Translations under genes and position numbers: made by a program
The notes under the pieces: model-generated
Database searches by the model: none
The model's input: only the letters and a program-made list of their open reading frames with translations
Told to the model about the DNA's origin: nothing
In this document: in pieces, positions 9,364 to 18,489 of the stretch
Position numbering within the stretch: the first letter of the stretch is position 1
Layout: the number at the start of each line of letters is the position of its first letter
Source of the DNA: Pseudofrankia saprophytica
Lineage (GTDB): Bacteria; Actinomycetota; Actinomycetes; Frankiales; Frankiaceae
Direction of reading: 5' to 3'
Assembly: GCF_000235425.2 (NCBI RefSeq)
Contig: NZ_KI912266.1
Coordinates: forward strand, 2,362,142-2,426,141
DNA: 64,000 nt

Positions 9364-9541
9364 AGCTCACACCTCCGCTCGCGTCGAACCTGCCGCGTTC
9401 TCGCCTCGGTATACAGGTGCAGCTTGCGCACCCGAACGACCTCGTGTACCGGCGGTCACAAACCAACGGCTACAGTGGAAGCCGCTACCCTGTGAAGTCT
9501 GTACTGGGGACGCTCGAGGCCGCGTTCAGGATCATTAGACT

Positions 9542-9574
9542 GTACCGCTCTTTCCATGCACAGTCGCGCGGTAC
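9542..9574. other. inverted repeat between pckG and hemolysin III gene
   Basis: gtaccgc (9542-9548) and gcggtac (9568-9574) form a 7-bp inverted repeat with a 19-nt spacer in the roughly 317-bp divergent region upstream of pckG. It might be an operator or an early-transcript hairpin; no family is indicated. The rest of this region shows only promoter-like elements, such as TGTATACC on the minus strand near 9410 and TATCGT at 9669-9674 on the plus strand. Confidence 0.4.
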
Positions 9575-9680
9575 GCCGGGGGGCGGAAACGTTGGATCCA
9601 TCACGCATCGGGACGGGCTGGCCAGGCCCGGTGCGCCGGGGCGCACCGCCCTCGGGGGCGGGTGCGGTTATCGTTCTGGC

Positions 9681-10406
9681 GTGGTCACTCACGCAGCGAC
9701 GCAGCCGACCGGGCCGGGACCTGACGGCAACCGCGCCGAGGACGGCGCCGACAAGCGGGCTCACCCGCGTGACCTGACGCGACCGCGCATGCGGGGATGG
9801 CTACATGCGGGCGCATTTCCGGTAAGTCTGGCGCTCGGCGTGGTGGCCGTGGCGCTGCCGACGACGCTCGGCGCCCGGCTCGCGGTCGGCGTTTACGCGA
9901 TCAGCATCACCGCATTGTTCGGGACGAGTGCGCTCTACCACCGGACCATGTGGTCGACCTCACGGGCGCGCGCGCTGATGAAGCGGCTCGACCACTCGAT
10001 GATCTTTGTTTTCATCGCGGGGACGTACACGCCCTTCGCGCTGCTGGCCATGCCCAGACACATAGCGCAGCCGATCCTGGCCGTCGTCTGGGGCGGGGCG
10101 GCGCTGGGCGTCGTCCTGCGCATGCTGTGGTTGCACTCACCGCGCTACCTGATCGTGCCCCTCTACATCGCGCTGGGCTGGGTCGCGGTCTTCGTCTTCC
10201 CGGAGGTCCTGCACACCGCCGGCGTCGCCACGCTGACCCTGCTCGTCGTCGGCGGCGCCTGCTACAGCGTCGGCGCGATCATCTACGCGCTGCGCCGCCC
10301 GAACCCGTCGCCGACGGTCTTCGGCTACCACGAGGTGTTCCACGCGTTCACCCTCGTCGCGGCTTGCTGCCACTACGTCGCGCTGATGCTCGCCATCTAC
10401 CGCTAG
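9681..10406 (+). CDS. hemolysin III / PAQR family membrane protein
   Basis: A polytopic membrane protein of about 241 residues with seven predicted helices. Family hallmarks are GTSALYHRTMW, the KRLDHSMIFVFIAGTYTPFAL block and the C-terminal FGYHEVFHAFTLVAACCHYVA, containing the His/Ser residues that in PAQR proteins sit at a metal site (SALYH, D in RLDH, HEVFH). The role in bacteria is not established; despite the name most are not toxins. I used GTG 9681 because TATCGT, a -10-like box, ends 6 nt before it (leaderless pattern). An ATG at 9789 would give 205 residues and still contain all helices. Confidence 0.88.
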   Translation: MVTHAATQPTGPGPDGNRAEDGADKRAHPRDLTRPRMRGWLHAGAFPVSLALGVVAVALPTTLGARLAVGVYAISITALFGTSALYHRTMWSTSRARALMKRLDHSMIFVFIAGTYTPFALLAMPRHIAQPILAVVWGGAALGVVLRMLWLHSPRYLIVPLYIALGWVAVFVFPEVLHTAGVATLTLLVVGGACYSVGAIIYALRRPNPSPTVFGYHEVFHAFTLVAACCHYVALMLAIYR

Positions 10407-10455
10407 GGCGCTCCCGTTGCTGGACGCTCCGCGCCCACAACCGGGCAGCGCCTCG

Positions 10456-10519
10456 GGGTTCCTGCCGGATCGGCGGAGCTTGCGGAGCCGATCTGGGAGG
10501 TCCGGGGCGCTGAGCGCCC
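10456..10519. repeat. intergenic palindromic repeat, copy 1
   Basis: Within the 354-bp gap before the DUF255 gene, the block ggggttcctgccggatcggc, a spacer containing gcttgcggagccgatc, then ggaggtc and a gggcgc/gcgccc hairpin matches pieces at 57909-58038 in similar order. Internal arms gatcggc (10468-10474) and gccgatc (10487-10493) are perfectly complementary, as are gggcgc (10505-10510) and gcgccc (10514-10519). The rest of 10407-10760 shows no gene. Confidence 0.7.
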
Positions 10520-10760
10520 TCTCCACGTGGTTCCGGGCCGAGGCATATGGCGGTGGCTGGGCTGGATCGGGGGCTGACGAGGTGGCCGGGTTGGCACTGC
10601 GCTGATGCGCCGTCACGATCTGTGGCTGGGTTGGGGGAACGCGTCACTAGAACGAGGTCCCACCCGACGACGTCGGCCTGGTCGGCCCGCGCGGCGGGCG
10701 GGAAGGCGTCGTTGGGCAATAGCGTCACAGACTGTGTCGTGACCGCGTTAAGGAGCTTCT

Positions 10761-12782
10761 GTGGCGAACAGGCTGGCTGACCAGACGTCCCCCTATCTGC
10801 TGCAGCATGCCGACAACCCGGTCGACTGGTGGCCGTGGGAGCCGGCGGCGTTCGCCGAGGCGGCCAGCCGGCAGGTTCCGGTCCTGCTCTCGGTCGGATA
10901 TGCGTCCTGCCACTGGTGCCACGTCATGGCGCACGAGTCGTTCGAGGACGACACCACCGCGGCCTACATGAACGAGCATTTCGTCAATATCAAGGTCGAC
11001 CGGGAGGAGCGCCCGGACGTCGACTCCGTCTACATGGACGTCACGATGGCGCTGACCGGGCACGGCGGCTGGCCGATGACGGTGTTCCTGACCCCGACGG
11101 GGGAGCCGTTCTTCGCCGGCACCTACTTTCCGCCTACCCCCCGGCCCGGGATGGGCTCGTTCCGCCAGGTCCTCTCGGCGGTGTCGTCCGCCTGGGACAC
11201 CCGCCGCGAGGAGATCGAGTCCTCCGGCGCGGACATCGCCCGCAAGCTCGCGGAGGCCGCCGAGGCGCCCGTCGCCGGTGGCCGCGGCCCGGCCATCCGG
11301 CTGGACGGCGAGCTGCTCGACACCGCGGTCGACCAGCTCGCAGCCAGGTTCGACCCCCGTCACGGCGGATTCGGCGGCGCGCCGAAGTTCCCGCCGTCGA
11401 TGGTCGCCGAGCTACTGCTGCGTCACCACGCCCGCACCGGGAACGAGCGCTCGCTCGGCATGGTCGCCCTCACCTGCGAACGGATGGCCCGCGGCGGGAT
11501 CTACGACCAGCTCACCGGCGGATTCGCCCGCTACAGCGTCGACGCGACGTGGACGGTCCCGCACTTCGAGAAGATGCTCTACGACAACGCCCAGCTGCTG
11601 AGGGTCTACCTGCACCTGTGGCGGACGACCGGCGACGCGCTCGCCGCGCGGGTGGTCCGCGAGACGGCCGCCTTCCTGCTCACCGATCTGCGCACCCCGC
11701 AGGGCGGCTTCGCCTCAGCCCTGGACGCCGACGCGGTACCGCCCTCGGACTCGGACACGGATGGCCACCCCCACCAGCCGGTGGAGGGGGCGAGCTACGT
11801 GTGGACGCCCGGGCAGCTGGCCGACGCGCTCGGCCCGGATGACGCCGCCTGGGCGGCCAACCTGTTCGAGGTCACCGCGACAGGCACGTTCGAGCATGGG
11901 TCATCCGTGCTCGCGCTGCCGGCGGACCCCGACGACGCGGACCGGTTCGCCCGGGTCCGGGCCACGCTCGCGGCCACGAGAGCCGCCCGCCCGCAGCCGG
12001 CGCGCGACGACAAGGTGGTGGCGAGCTGGAACGGCCTGGCGGTCGCCGCGCTCGCCGAGGCGGGCGCGCTGTTCGAGGAGCCGGAGTGGGTGACGGCCGC
12101 CGAGCGAGCGGCGGTGTTGCTGCGCGACGTGCACCTCGTCGACGGCCGGCTGCGCCGCACCAGCAGGGACGGCCGGGTGGGTCCCAATGTGGGCGTGCTC
12201 GACGACTACGGCAACGTCGCCGACGGCTTTCTCGCGTTGCACCAGGTGACCGGAGCCGTCGAGTGGCTGGAGCTCGCGGGCCAGCTGCTCGACGTCGCCC
12301 GAGCCCGCTTCCGCGCCGCCGACGGCGGCTTCTACGACACCGCGGACGACGCGCCGACGCTGCTGCGCCGGCCCCGCGAGGTCTCCGACTCGGCGACCCC
12401 CTCGGGCCAGTCGGCGTTCGCCGGCGCGCTGCTCACCTACGCCGCGCTCACCGGCTCGGCGGGGCACCGCGAGGACGCCGAGGCCACGATCGGCCTGCTC
12501 GCCCCGTTGCTCGCCAGGGACGCCCGGTTCGCCGGGCACGCGGGCACCGTCGCGGAGGCGCTGCTCGCCGGCCCGCCCGAGGTCGCCGTCGTCGGCCGGC
12601 CCGACCTGGAACGGCTCGCCCGGCTTGGCACCACGCCCGGCACGGTCGTGGTGACGGCCGGACCGCTCACCGTCGACCGTCCCGAGCCCGGGGTCTACGT
12701 CTGCCGGCATTTCGTCTGCGAGCGACCCGCGCGCACGGCCGAAGAGGTCCGCCGCCTGCTCGGCGCGCGCCTGCCGGCCTGA
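10761..12782 (+). CDS. DUF255 thioredoxin-like domain protein (YyaL/SPATA20 family)
   Basis: A 673-residue protein. The N-terminal DUF255 thioredoxin-like domain carries SCHWC within [16 protein letters not shown] (about residues 50-65) and the family block [18 protein letters not shown]; the rest is an alpha/alpha-barrel region like those of glycan-processing enzymes, with [17 protein letters not shown] and [14 protein letters not shown]. Members are found in all domains of life, but the reaction is not established. The length is normal for the family. GTG 10761 is preceded by AAGGAG at about 10748-10753, a clear ribosome binding site. No signal peptide, so cytoplasmic. Confidence 0.94.
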   Translation: MANRLADQTSPYLLQHADNPVDWWPWEPAAFAEAASRQVPVLLSVGYASCHWCHVMAHESFEDDTTAAYMNEHFVNIKVDREERPDVDSVYMDVTMALTGHGGWPMTVFLTPTGEPFFAGTYFPPTPRPGMGSFRQVLSAVSSAWDTRREEIESSGADIARKLAEAAEAPVAGGRGPAIRLDGELLDTAVDQLAARFDPRHGGFGGAPKFPPSMVAELLLRHHARTGNERSLGMVALTCERMARGGIYDQLTGGFARYSVDATWTVPHFEKMLYDNAQLLRVYLHLWRTTGDALAARVVRETAAFLLTDLRTPQGGFASALDADAVPPSDSDTDGHPHQPVEGASYVWTPGQLADALGPDDAAWAANLFEVTATGTFEHGSSVLALPADPDDADRFARVRATLAATRAARPQPARDDKVVASWNGLAVAALAEAGALFEEPEWVTAAERAAVLLRDVHLVDGRLRRTSRDGRVGPNVGVLDDYGNVADGFLALHQVTGAVEWLELAGQLLDVARARFRAADGGFYDTADDAPTLLRRPREVSDSATPSGQSAFAGALLTYAALTGSAGHREDAEATIGLLAPLLARDARFAGHAGTVAEALLAGPPEVAVVGRPDLERLARLGTTPGTVVVTAGPLTVDRPEPGVYVCRHFVCERPARTAEEVRRLLGARLPA

Positions 12783-13293
12783 GCCTCCGCGCGCCTCGCC
12801 GGTAGCTGTCCGTGACCGGCTTGGGCGGGGGGACCGATTGAGTGATGATCGTCTTCTGTTGGGTATGAGCGGAGGGTGATAGAGCGCGGCGTGAGTTCGT
12901 GCTGGACAGCGATCGCGGCGTGGCCGGGGGGTGACGGGTATCACGTAACGGCAGCGCCTTCGGCCGCATCGCGCAGGCGTCGACGCGGCGACGTCATGGC
13001 TCATGGCGAATGCGCAGGGTAACGGTTCGCGTCCGATGTCGGCGGTCATGGTGATGCCGTGGCATCTGCGTTACGGAAGGCGTCGATGTACTTTCGCGAC
13101 GTGTTCGGCAAAGTTGGTCGCCAACGCTCCGACCTGCGGCTACCGTGATGCCCTGACGTCTCAAGTCGTGGTCCGGCATTGGGCTGGACCGCTGGGAGGC
13201 CCCTACGTGCCGCAGTCGCGACAACGCCAGGAGGCCGGGACCCGGCCCCCTGTGGGGCTCTTCCCGGACAACTCCTAGTAAGCGGGTGGGCGT
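12783..13293. other. 511-bp gap upstream of the PIN-PhoH gene
   Basis: No convincing gene. An open frame at 13003-13278 (91 codons) ends 15 bp before the PhoH start, but its third-position GC is visibly lower than that of the flanking genes and I recognise no domain. It is mentioned under findings because mycobacterial phoH2 is preceded by a small antitoxin gene. Confidence 0.4.
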
Positions 13294-14586
13294 GTGCCAC
13301 GAACGCATGTCGTCGACACAAGCGTGCTGTTGTCTGACCCTCGCGCGCTGCTGCGATTCGCGGAGCACAACGTCGTGCTCCCCCTCGTTGTGATTGGGGA
13401 GCTGGAGGCCAAGCGAAACCACCCCGAACTGGGCTGGTTCGCCCGGGAGGCGCTGCGCATCCTGGACGACCTACGCATAAAGCACGGGAGGCTTGACCAC
13501 CCGCTGCCGCTGGAGACCGGCGGCACCCTGCGAGTAGAACTCAACCACACTGACCCGACAGTGCTACCACCGGGGTTCCGGGTCGGTGACAACGACTCGC
13601 GCATCCTTTCCGTCGCGCTCAACCTGGCCGCGGACGGCGACGACGTCGTCCTCGTCACCAAGGACATGCCGCTTCGCGTCAAGGCCTCCGTCGTCGGCCT
13701 CGACGCCGAGGAGTACCGGGCGCTGCAGCCGGTCGACACCGGCTGGGGCGGAACGGCGGAGCTCGGGGTGAGCCAGGAGGACCTCGACCGGCTGTACGCG
13801 GGCGAGCACCTGACCCTCCCGGCCGCGGCCGAGCTGCCCTGCCACACCGGTCTGGTGCTGACCGCCGCCGGCGGCAGCGCGTCCGCGCTCGGCCGGGTCT
13901 GCCCGGACAAGTCGGTGAAGCTGGTGCGCGGCGACCGGGAGGCGTTCGGGCTGCACGGTCGCAGCGCCGAGCAGCGCGTCGCCCTCGACCTGCTGCTCGA
14001 CCCGGAGATCGGGATCGTCTCGCTGGGCGGCCGGGCCGGCACCGGCAAGTCGGCGCTGGCACTGTGCGCCGGCCTCGAAGCGGTGATGGAGCGCCGCGCG
14101 CATCGCAAGGTCGTCGTCTTCCGCCCGCTCTACGCCGTCGGCGGTCAGGATCTCGGCTACCTGCCCGGCAGCGAGAACGAGAAGATGGCGCCCTGGGCGC
14201 AGGCGGTCTACGACACCCTCGGCGCACTGGTCTCCGAGGACGTCATCGACCACGTCGTCGAACGCGGAATGCTCGAGGTGCTGCCGCTGACGCACATCCG
14301 CGGCCGCTCGCTGCACGACTCGTTCGTGATCGTCGACGAGGCGCAGTCGCTGGAGCGCGGTGTGCTGCTGACCGTGCTCTCCCGACTGGGTGCCGGTTCC
14401 CGGGTGGTGCTCACGCACGACGTGGCGCAGCGCGACAACCTGCGCGTCGGCCGGCACGACGGCGTCGCGTCGGTGATCGAGACGCTCAAGGGCCACCCGC
14501 TGTTCGCGCACGTCACGCTGACCCGCTCCGAGCGCTCGCCCATCGCCGCACTGGTCACGACGATGCTGGAGGACCTCGTCCTATAA
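13294..14586 (+). CDS. PIN domain-PhoH family ATPase (PhoH2-like)
   Basis: A 430-residue fusion. The N-terminal PIN ribonuclease domain starts [12 protein letters not shown] and keeps the acidic residues expected of PIN nucleases (D8, E in [10 protein letters not shown] in GDNDSRIL, D in LVTKDM). The C-terminal PhoH ATPase has a Walker [13 protein letters not shown] (about residue 250) and a Walker [11 protein letters not shown], with a conserved [11 protein letters not shown] stretch. In mycobacteria PhoH2 is an ATP-dependent RNA helicase and RNase acting as the toxin of a toxin-antitoxin pair, so RNA unwinding and cleavage is the likely activity. GTG at 13294 begins the PIN fold exactly. 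It is convergent with the sigma-factor operon. Confidence 0.94.
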   Translation: MPRTHVVDTSVLLSDPRALLRFAEHNVVLPLVVIGELEAKRNHPELGWFAREALRILDDLRIKHGRLDHPLPLETGGTLRVELNHTDPTVLPPGFRVGDNDSRILSVALNLAADGDDVVLVTKDMPLRVKASVVGLDAEEYRALQPVDTGWGGTAELGVSQEDLDRLYAGEHLTLPAAAELPCHTGLVLTAAGGSASALGRVCPDKSVKLVRGDREAFGLHGRSAEQRVALDLLLDPEIGIVSLGGRAGTGKSALALCAGLEAVMERRAHRKVVVFRPLYAVGGQDLGYLPGSENEKMAPWAQAVYDTLGALVSEDVIDHVVERGMLEVLPLTHIRGRSLHDSFVIVDEAQSLERGVLLTVLSRLGAGSRVVLTHDVAQRDNLRVGRHDGVASVIETLKGHPLFAHVTLTRSERSPIAALVTTMLEDLVL

Positions 14587-14659
14587 GGGCTCCATAGGAA
14601 CTCCAGAGGAAAGGGACACCTCGCCTGACGGCTCGGTTCGGGCTCACGGCGCACGACGG

Positions 14660-14694
14660 GGTGGCGGATCACGGGACAGCCCTGATCCGTCACC
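14660..14694. terminator. bidirectional terminator between phoH and the sigma-factor operon
   Basis: Perfect 12-bp arms ggtggcggatca (14660-14671) and tgatccgtcacc (14683-14694) with an 11-nt loop lie between two convergent genes; the plus-strand 3' side is followed by a slightly T-rich ctgttccgttcc. Confidence 0.8.
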
Positions 14695-14778
14695 CTGTTC
14701 CGTTCCGTCGCCTTGTTCCGCCGTGCCGGGGAACGGCTCACCCGGCCCATCGGCCACCTGGGTCCGGCCGGCCGATGG

Positions 14779-16116
14779 TCAGGACGGGCAGCGCAGGTCC
14801 GGCGCCCCGAGAGAGCCGATCAGATGGCAGTAGCTCGTCCGGCTGATCTGCCAGCCGTTGGCGGTGTGCACCGCCTCGCCGAAGGTGTCGTTGGGCGAGG
14901 ACGGCGCCCCGCCGGGGACGGTGGGCATGGATGTCCCCTGGCCGAGCCGACTTGGCACCGTTGGGTCGGTGAACGAGACCAGGAGCCAGGCGGAGACCGC
15001 ATCCGGGGCGACGGTGAGCATCTGATCGACCCGTACCGAGAGCGTGGCGGCGAGCCCCGGATGCCGAGCCGCGATCTCGTCGTGGAGCGCGGCCAACGCC
15101 GGGGCGTCCTGGACCGCTGCGGCCCACCGGCTGTCGGGGACACCGGGGGCGAAGGCGTCGTGGAACGCCGCGCGGACCGCCGCCGCCGTCGTGTCGTCCG
15201 GCGGCGCCGGTGGGGCCGGCCGCTGGCCGAGCGTGAGCCTCGCGGCGATCCGGGCGACGACGGCCGGGTCCACGGGGCTCGGCCCGGCGGCCTCGACAGC
15301 CAGCTCGGTGTGGTCCGGCGCCGTCCACAGCAGTGCGGTGCGGTAGCGGTGGTCGGCGGGGCCCGGCCGGCCGCCGGTGTCGGTGTCGGCGCTGGCCAGG
15401 ACCGCGGGCTGGCCGGCGACGGTCGTCGCGGTGACGTCGACCTTCCCGACCGGCCCGAGGGATGGGTTGGTTAACTGCGCGGCGATGCCGGCGGTGTCCC
15501 GCGGGCTGTAGCGATCCCAGGTGGCGGTCACCCAGACCAGCGCCGGGGGGGCGAGCGCGGCGGCCGGGGCGGTGGACGCGGACCCGGCCACCGCGTCCAG
15601 GTTGGTGGCGCCGGGCAGGGCGAACTCGCTGATGTAGCTGAAGGGGCCGAACAGGTCGGCCGCCGCGGTCAGCAGGGGAAGGTCGTCGAGCTCGATGGCG
15701 AAGGCCAGGTTGTTGGGCGCGACCCCACGCGGGCCGGCGTAGACCCTCGCGTCGGCGTCGGCGCGATGGGTCATCCCGGTGGGAAGCCAGGTCACGGTCA
15801 CACCGCCGTGGGTGTGGAGTCCCGCGCGCGCCGGCGGAGGGGCCGACGACGGGCTGGTCGCGGGGACGACGGTACTGGCGGACCCGCCGCCGAGCAGGCG
15901 CAGAGGAATGACGACGCCGGCGGCGACGAGGACGGCCACGAGGCCGGCGACGACCGAGATCCGGCGACGGCGGGCGCGGGCGTGGACACCGGCGGTGAAC
16001 GCGGCTGGTTCGACGGCGCCACGGCGGGAGAGCGGGCCGCGCAGGGCGTGGATGCCGTTGGCCAGGTCCTCGTCGGTCGGGGGGTGATTGGCCGGGGTGT
16101 GGTCGGTGGCGGTCAC
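14779..16116 (-). CDS. membrane-anchored protein encoded after an ECF sigma factor (possible anti-sigma factor)
   Basis: About 445 residues: a cytoplasmic N-terminus of some 50 residues, one transmembrane helix (ISVVAGLVAVLVAAGVVIPL), and a long extracytoplasmic region starting Ala/Ser/Pro-rich and continuing with no recognised domain. No zinc-binding HxxxCxxC anti-sigma motif is visible in the cytoplasmic part, so it is not a ZAS-type anti-sigma factor. The GTG start at 16116 overlaps the sigma-factor stop (GTGA, 4 nt), so translation is coupled. Topology and coupling suggest it controls or is controlled by the sigma factor; a function other than anti-sigma activity is possible. Confidence 0.8.
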   Translation of the reverse strand: MTATDHTPANHPPTDEDLANGIHALRGPLSRRGAVEPAAFTAGVHARARRRRISVVAGLVAVLVAAGVVIPLRLLGGGSASTVVPATSPSSAPPPARAGLHTHGGVTVTWLPTGMTHRADADARVYAGPRGVAPNNLAFAIELDDLPLLTAAADLFGPFSYISEFALPGATNLDAVAGSASTAPAAALAPPALVWVTATWDRYSPRDTAGIAAQLTNPSLGPVGKVDVTATTVAGQPAVLASADTDTGGRPGPADHRYRTALLWTAPDHTELAVEAAGPSPVDPAVVARIAARLTLGQRPAPPAPPDDTTAAAVRAAFHDAFAPGVPDSRWAAAVQDAPALAALHDEIAARHPGLAATLSVRVDQMLTVAPDAVSAWLLVSFTDPTVPSRLGQGTSMPTVPGGAPSSPNDTFGEAVHTANGWQISRTSYCHLIGSLGAPDLRCPS

Positions 16117-16757
16117 CGCGCCTCCCCACGGGAGCGCCGGATCGCCGGGGCGGCAGCGGTGGTTTCCCCGGTCTCGTTGGTAAGGATGTCGGCCCGCGGG
16201 CCGTCGGTGGGCGCGGGAGCGGGTGCGCGGCCCGGTGGGGTGAAGCCGTGCAGATGGTGGCTGCCGCGCAGCTTCGCCAGGCCGCGGGACGTCTGGGAGC
16301 GGACCGTGCCGACGCTGCAGCCGAGGGTGGCGGCGACGTCGGCCTCGGGCAGATCGTCGAAGTACCGCAGCACCAGGACGGCCCGCTGCCTGGGGGGAAG
16401 GGTGCGTAGCGCCCGGATGAGAGCCTCGTGCGCGGCGAGCTGGTCTGCCGGATCCGCACCTTGGTCGGCGGGGTTGGCGGCCCAGTCGTCGTCGGCGAGC
16501 AGCGGCACCTCGCTGACCCGTGCCCGCAGCCGGCGCCATCGCGAGGTGGCCGCGTTGACCAGGGCGCGGCGGACGTAGGCCTCCGGCTTCGGGTCGTTCA
16601 TCCGGCCCCAGTGCCGGTAGGTGCGCTCGAACGCGCCCTGCAGCAGGTCCTCACCCGCGGCCCAGTCACCGCCGACGAGCAGCACGGCGCTCAGTAGCAG
16701 CCGCTCGGCGCAGTCAGCGACGAACTGTTCAAAGCTGGCGTCACCATCGGCCCGCAC
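16113..16757 (-). CDS. SigE-family ECF RNA polymerase sigma factor
   Basis: A sigma-70-like protein of about 214 residues. Region 2 reads DWAAGEDLLQGAFERTYRHWGRM and LVNAATSRWRRLR; region 4 carries LRTLPPRQRAVLVLRYFDDLPEADVA and the helix-turn-helix LGCSVGTVRSQTSRGLAKLR. The GTG at 16757 has AGGGAG 7-8 nt upstream and gives the usual start of this family (FEQFVADCAERLL); an ATG at 16802 would add 15 residues. A C-terminal tail of about 45 residues after region 4 is Pro/Ala-rich and not part of the core fold. It is coupled to the downstream membrane protein, which probably senses or transmits the inducing signal. Confidence 0.92.
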   Translation of the reverse strand: MRADGDASFEQFVADCAERLLLSAVLLVGGDWAAGEDLLQGAFERTYRHWGRMNDPKPEAYVRRALVNAATSRWRRLRARVSEVPLLADDDWAANPADQGADPADQLAAHEALIRALRTLPPRQRAVLVLRYFDDLPEADVAATLGCSVGTVRSQTSRGLAKLRGSHHLHGFTPPGRAPAPAPTDGPRADILTNETGETTAAAPAIRRSRGEAR

Positions 16758-16900
16758 GCTTTGTCTCCCTGGAAGTCCGGCATCGCCTTGTCTCATACGC
16801 ATCCGGCCCTGCCGGCAATGCCTGGCGATTCCGTACGAGTGCCTTGAAGATCCCTGCGGCTGCCTGGTCAGCGGTCGATCTGCGCCGCGGCGCCCAGCCG

Positions 16901-17449
16901 TCAGCGCGTGGCGTCAGATAGGCGGCGGAGGGCCTTCGCGAACCGGGTGGCGAGGTAGCGCTGGAGCATCGGGCCGATCGGGCCCGCGAGGCGGGGGAGG
17001 AGTGTCGCCGGCCGGCTGAACGCCCTGATGGTCAGCCACACGACGTCGTCGCCGTCCCGGGTGAGCACGAACGATTCCTCGCCCGACTCGGGATGGCCCG
17101 GCAGCGTCCCGTAGGCGAAGCCGGCGCTGTCCGCGTCCGGCTGGTCGTCGGCCCAGACGACCCGGCAGGGAGCGCTGATCCGGAGCGGTCCGAGCCCTAG
17201 CCGTGAGGTGACCGCCACCCCTGGCGCGGCTCTCGGCGCGGAAGTGGGTACGCGCAGGCCCGCCGCCCGGTGCATCTGCCAGGTGAGCACCGCGTCGGCC
17301 GCCGCGCGGAAGCCGGCGGCACCGCTGGCGACGGGCACCTGGTGAAGCAGGTGATGGTAGGCGGCGGGAAGAGACGTGTTCCTGGTCGCGCCGACCTCGT
17401 TGTACGTGAAGGGGCGGGGGTCGTCGTCGGGCCGGTCGCCTGCCGTCAT
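16901..17449 (-). CDS. DUF1990 family protein
   Basis: A 182-residue protein matching the DUF1990 pattern: FTYNEVGATRN at the N-terminus, VLTWQMHRAAGL, CRVVWADDQPDADSAGFAYGTLPGHPESGEESFVL and a hydrophobic C-terminal helix with RYLATRFAKALRRL. The family is related in fold to SRPBCC-like proteins and has no assigned reaction. Its start overlaps the end of the YndJ-like gene by 4 nt, and DUF1990 and YndJ-like proteins are commonly neighbours, so they probably act together at the membrane. Cytoplasmic. Confidence 0.9.
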   Translation of the reverse strand: MTAGDRPDDDPRPFTYNEVGATRNTSLPAAYHHLLHQVPVASGAAGFRAAADAVLTWQMHRAAGLRVPTSAPRAAPGVAVTSRLGLGPLRISAPCRVVWADDQPDADSAGFAYGTLPGHPESGEESFVLTRDGDDVVWLTIRAFSRPATLLPRLAGPIGPMLQRYLATRFAKALRRLSDATR

Positions 17450-18489
17450 GGTCGTGCCTCCCTAGAAGTCGCCGGGGTAGAAGTCGCCAGGGTGGGGCGG
17501 TCGAGCCTGCGCCAGGCGAGCAGGGCGCAGACCGCGAAGCCGAGTGCGTTGGCGATGCCGTGGGTGGCGATCATCCAGGTGACCGAGAGGTGGGGGAGAC
17601 CCGCCGCTCGCCCCACCGCCCAACTGAGCGCGAGCGCCATGCTGAGGGGGAGCACCGCGCACGAGACGGCCACCAGGCAGCGCGCCAGCCGGTCGCCGCG
17701 CGGACGGATCCGCCGCCAGGTGAGCCAGGCGGCCAGCCACAGGCCGACCGTCAGGATCACGGCGCCGGCGAGCTCGACCCAGTCGGAGAGGAAGAACCCG
17801 GCGAGGACGACCAGGGTGCCGGCGGGAACGGACCAGGCCGCGGCCCCAGCGCGTGGGTCACCGGGCAGGGCGCGACAGACGAGGGCGGCGATGAGTGCGG
17901 CGGCGAAGCCGGCGTAGTGAAAGTGCGCGACGGTGAGCGCGAGGACGGTCGGCGAGTATCCGAAGAGCGGATAGCCCGCGCCCGTGGCCACCAGCGCGCT
18001 GGACGCGATCACCGGTGCGACCAGCGCGCTCGCCATGGCCGCCCGGACCGGGGCGGGCAGCCGGCCACGGCGCGGGTCGTCGCGCCCGGCGTCTCCGGAC
18101 TCGACCCGCGCGAATCCGGGCTCGACCCGCGTGAACTCGTCCGTCGCGCGTCCCGCGACCTCGGGCAGGGCAGCCAGCAGGGCAACGGTCCCGGCGGCGT
18201 AGACGCCGGCCAACGCGGCCGCCACCGGGCCGCGCGGGACGAGGAACGACACCGCGCCGGGCAGCGCGGCCAGCGGCCACAGGCGGCGCAGCGGGTCAAG
18301 GGTGCGCAGGTCGAGCAGCCCGAGCCCCCACGGCATGACGACGAGCATGCCGATCGCGATCAGCAGGGCGAGCAGGGTCGCGCCATATGGAGTCAGCCCC
18401 GTCGCCGGGGCCGCGGCTGACACGACTGGCGGGACTGACGACGCGGACACTCGCGGCAGCGCGGCGAAGGAGGTCGCCGTCCGCATCAT
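17446..18489 (-). CDS. YndJ-like integral membrane protein
   Basis: A 347-residue polytopic protein with about nine hydrophobic segments (for example TLLALLIAIGMLVVMPWGLGL, PSVTVLALTVAHFHYAGFAA region and LVVLAGFFLSDWVELAGAV). The histidine pair in VAHFHYAGF and the block WMIATHGIANALGF are features I associate with the YndJ family, whose function is unknown. It overlaps the TetR gene by 4 nt at its start (ATGA) and the DUF1990 gene by 4 nt at its end, making a tight three-gene operon controlled by that regulator. Confidence 0.82.
   Translation of the reverse strand: MMRTATSFAALPRVSASSVPPVVSAAAPATGLTPYGATLLALLIAIGMLVVMPWGLGLLDLRTLDPLRRLWPLAALPGAVSFLVPRGPVAAALAGVYAAGTVALLAALPEVAGRATDEFTRVEPGFARVESGDAGRDDPRRGRLPAPVRAAMASALVAPVIASSALVATGAGYPLFGYSPTVLALTVAHFHYAGFAAALIAALVCRALPGDPRAGAAAWSVPAGTLVVLAGFFLSDWVELAGAVILTVGLWLAAWLTWRRIRPRGDRLARCLVAVSCAVLPLSMALALSWAVGRAAGLPHLSVTWMIATHGIANALGFAVCALLAWRRLDRPTLATSTPATSREARP

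Noticed and set aside
16901-18489. DUF1990 and YndJ-like genes as broken pieces of one gene
   Set aside because: Each has its own start, full family length and a 4-nt stop-start overlap typical of operons here.
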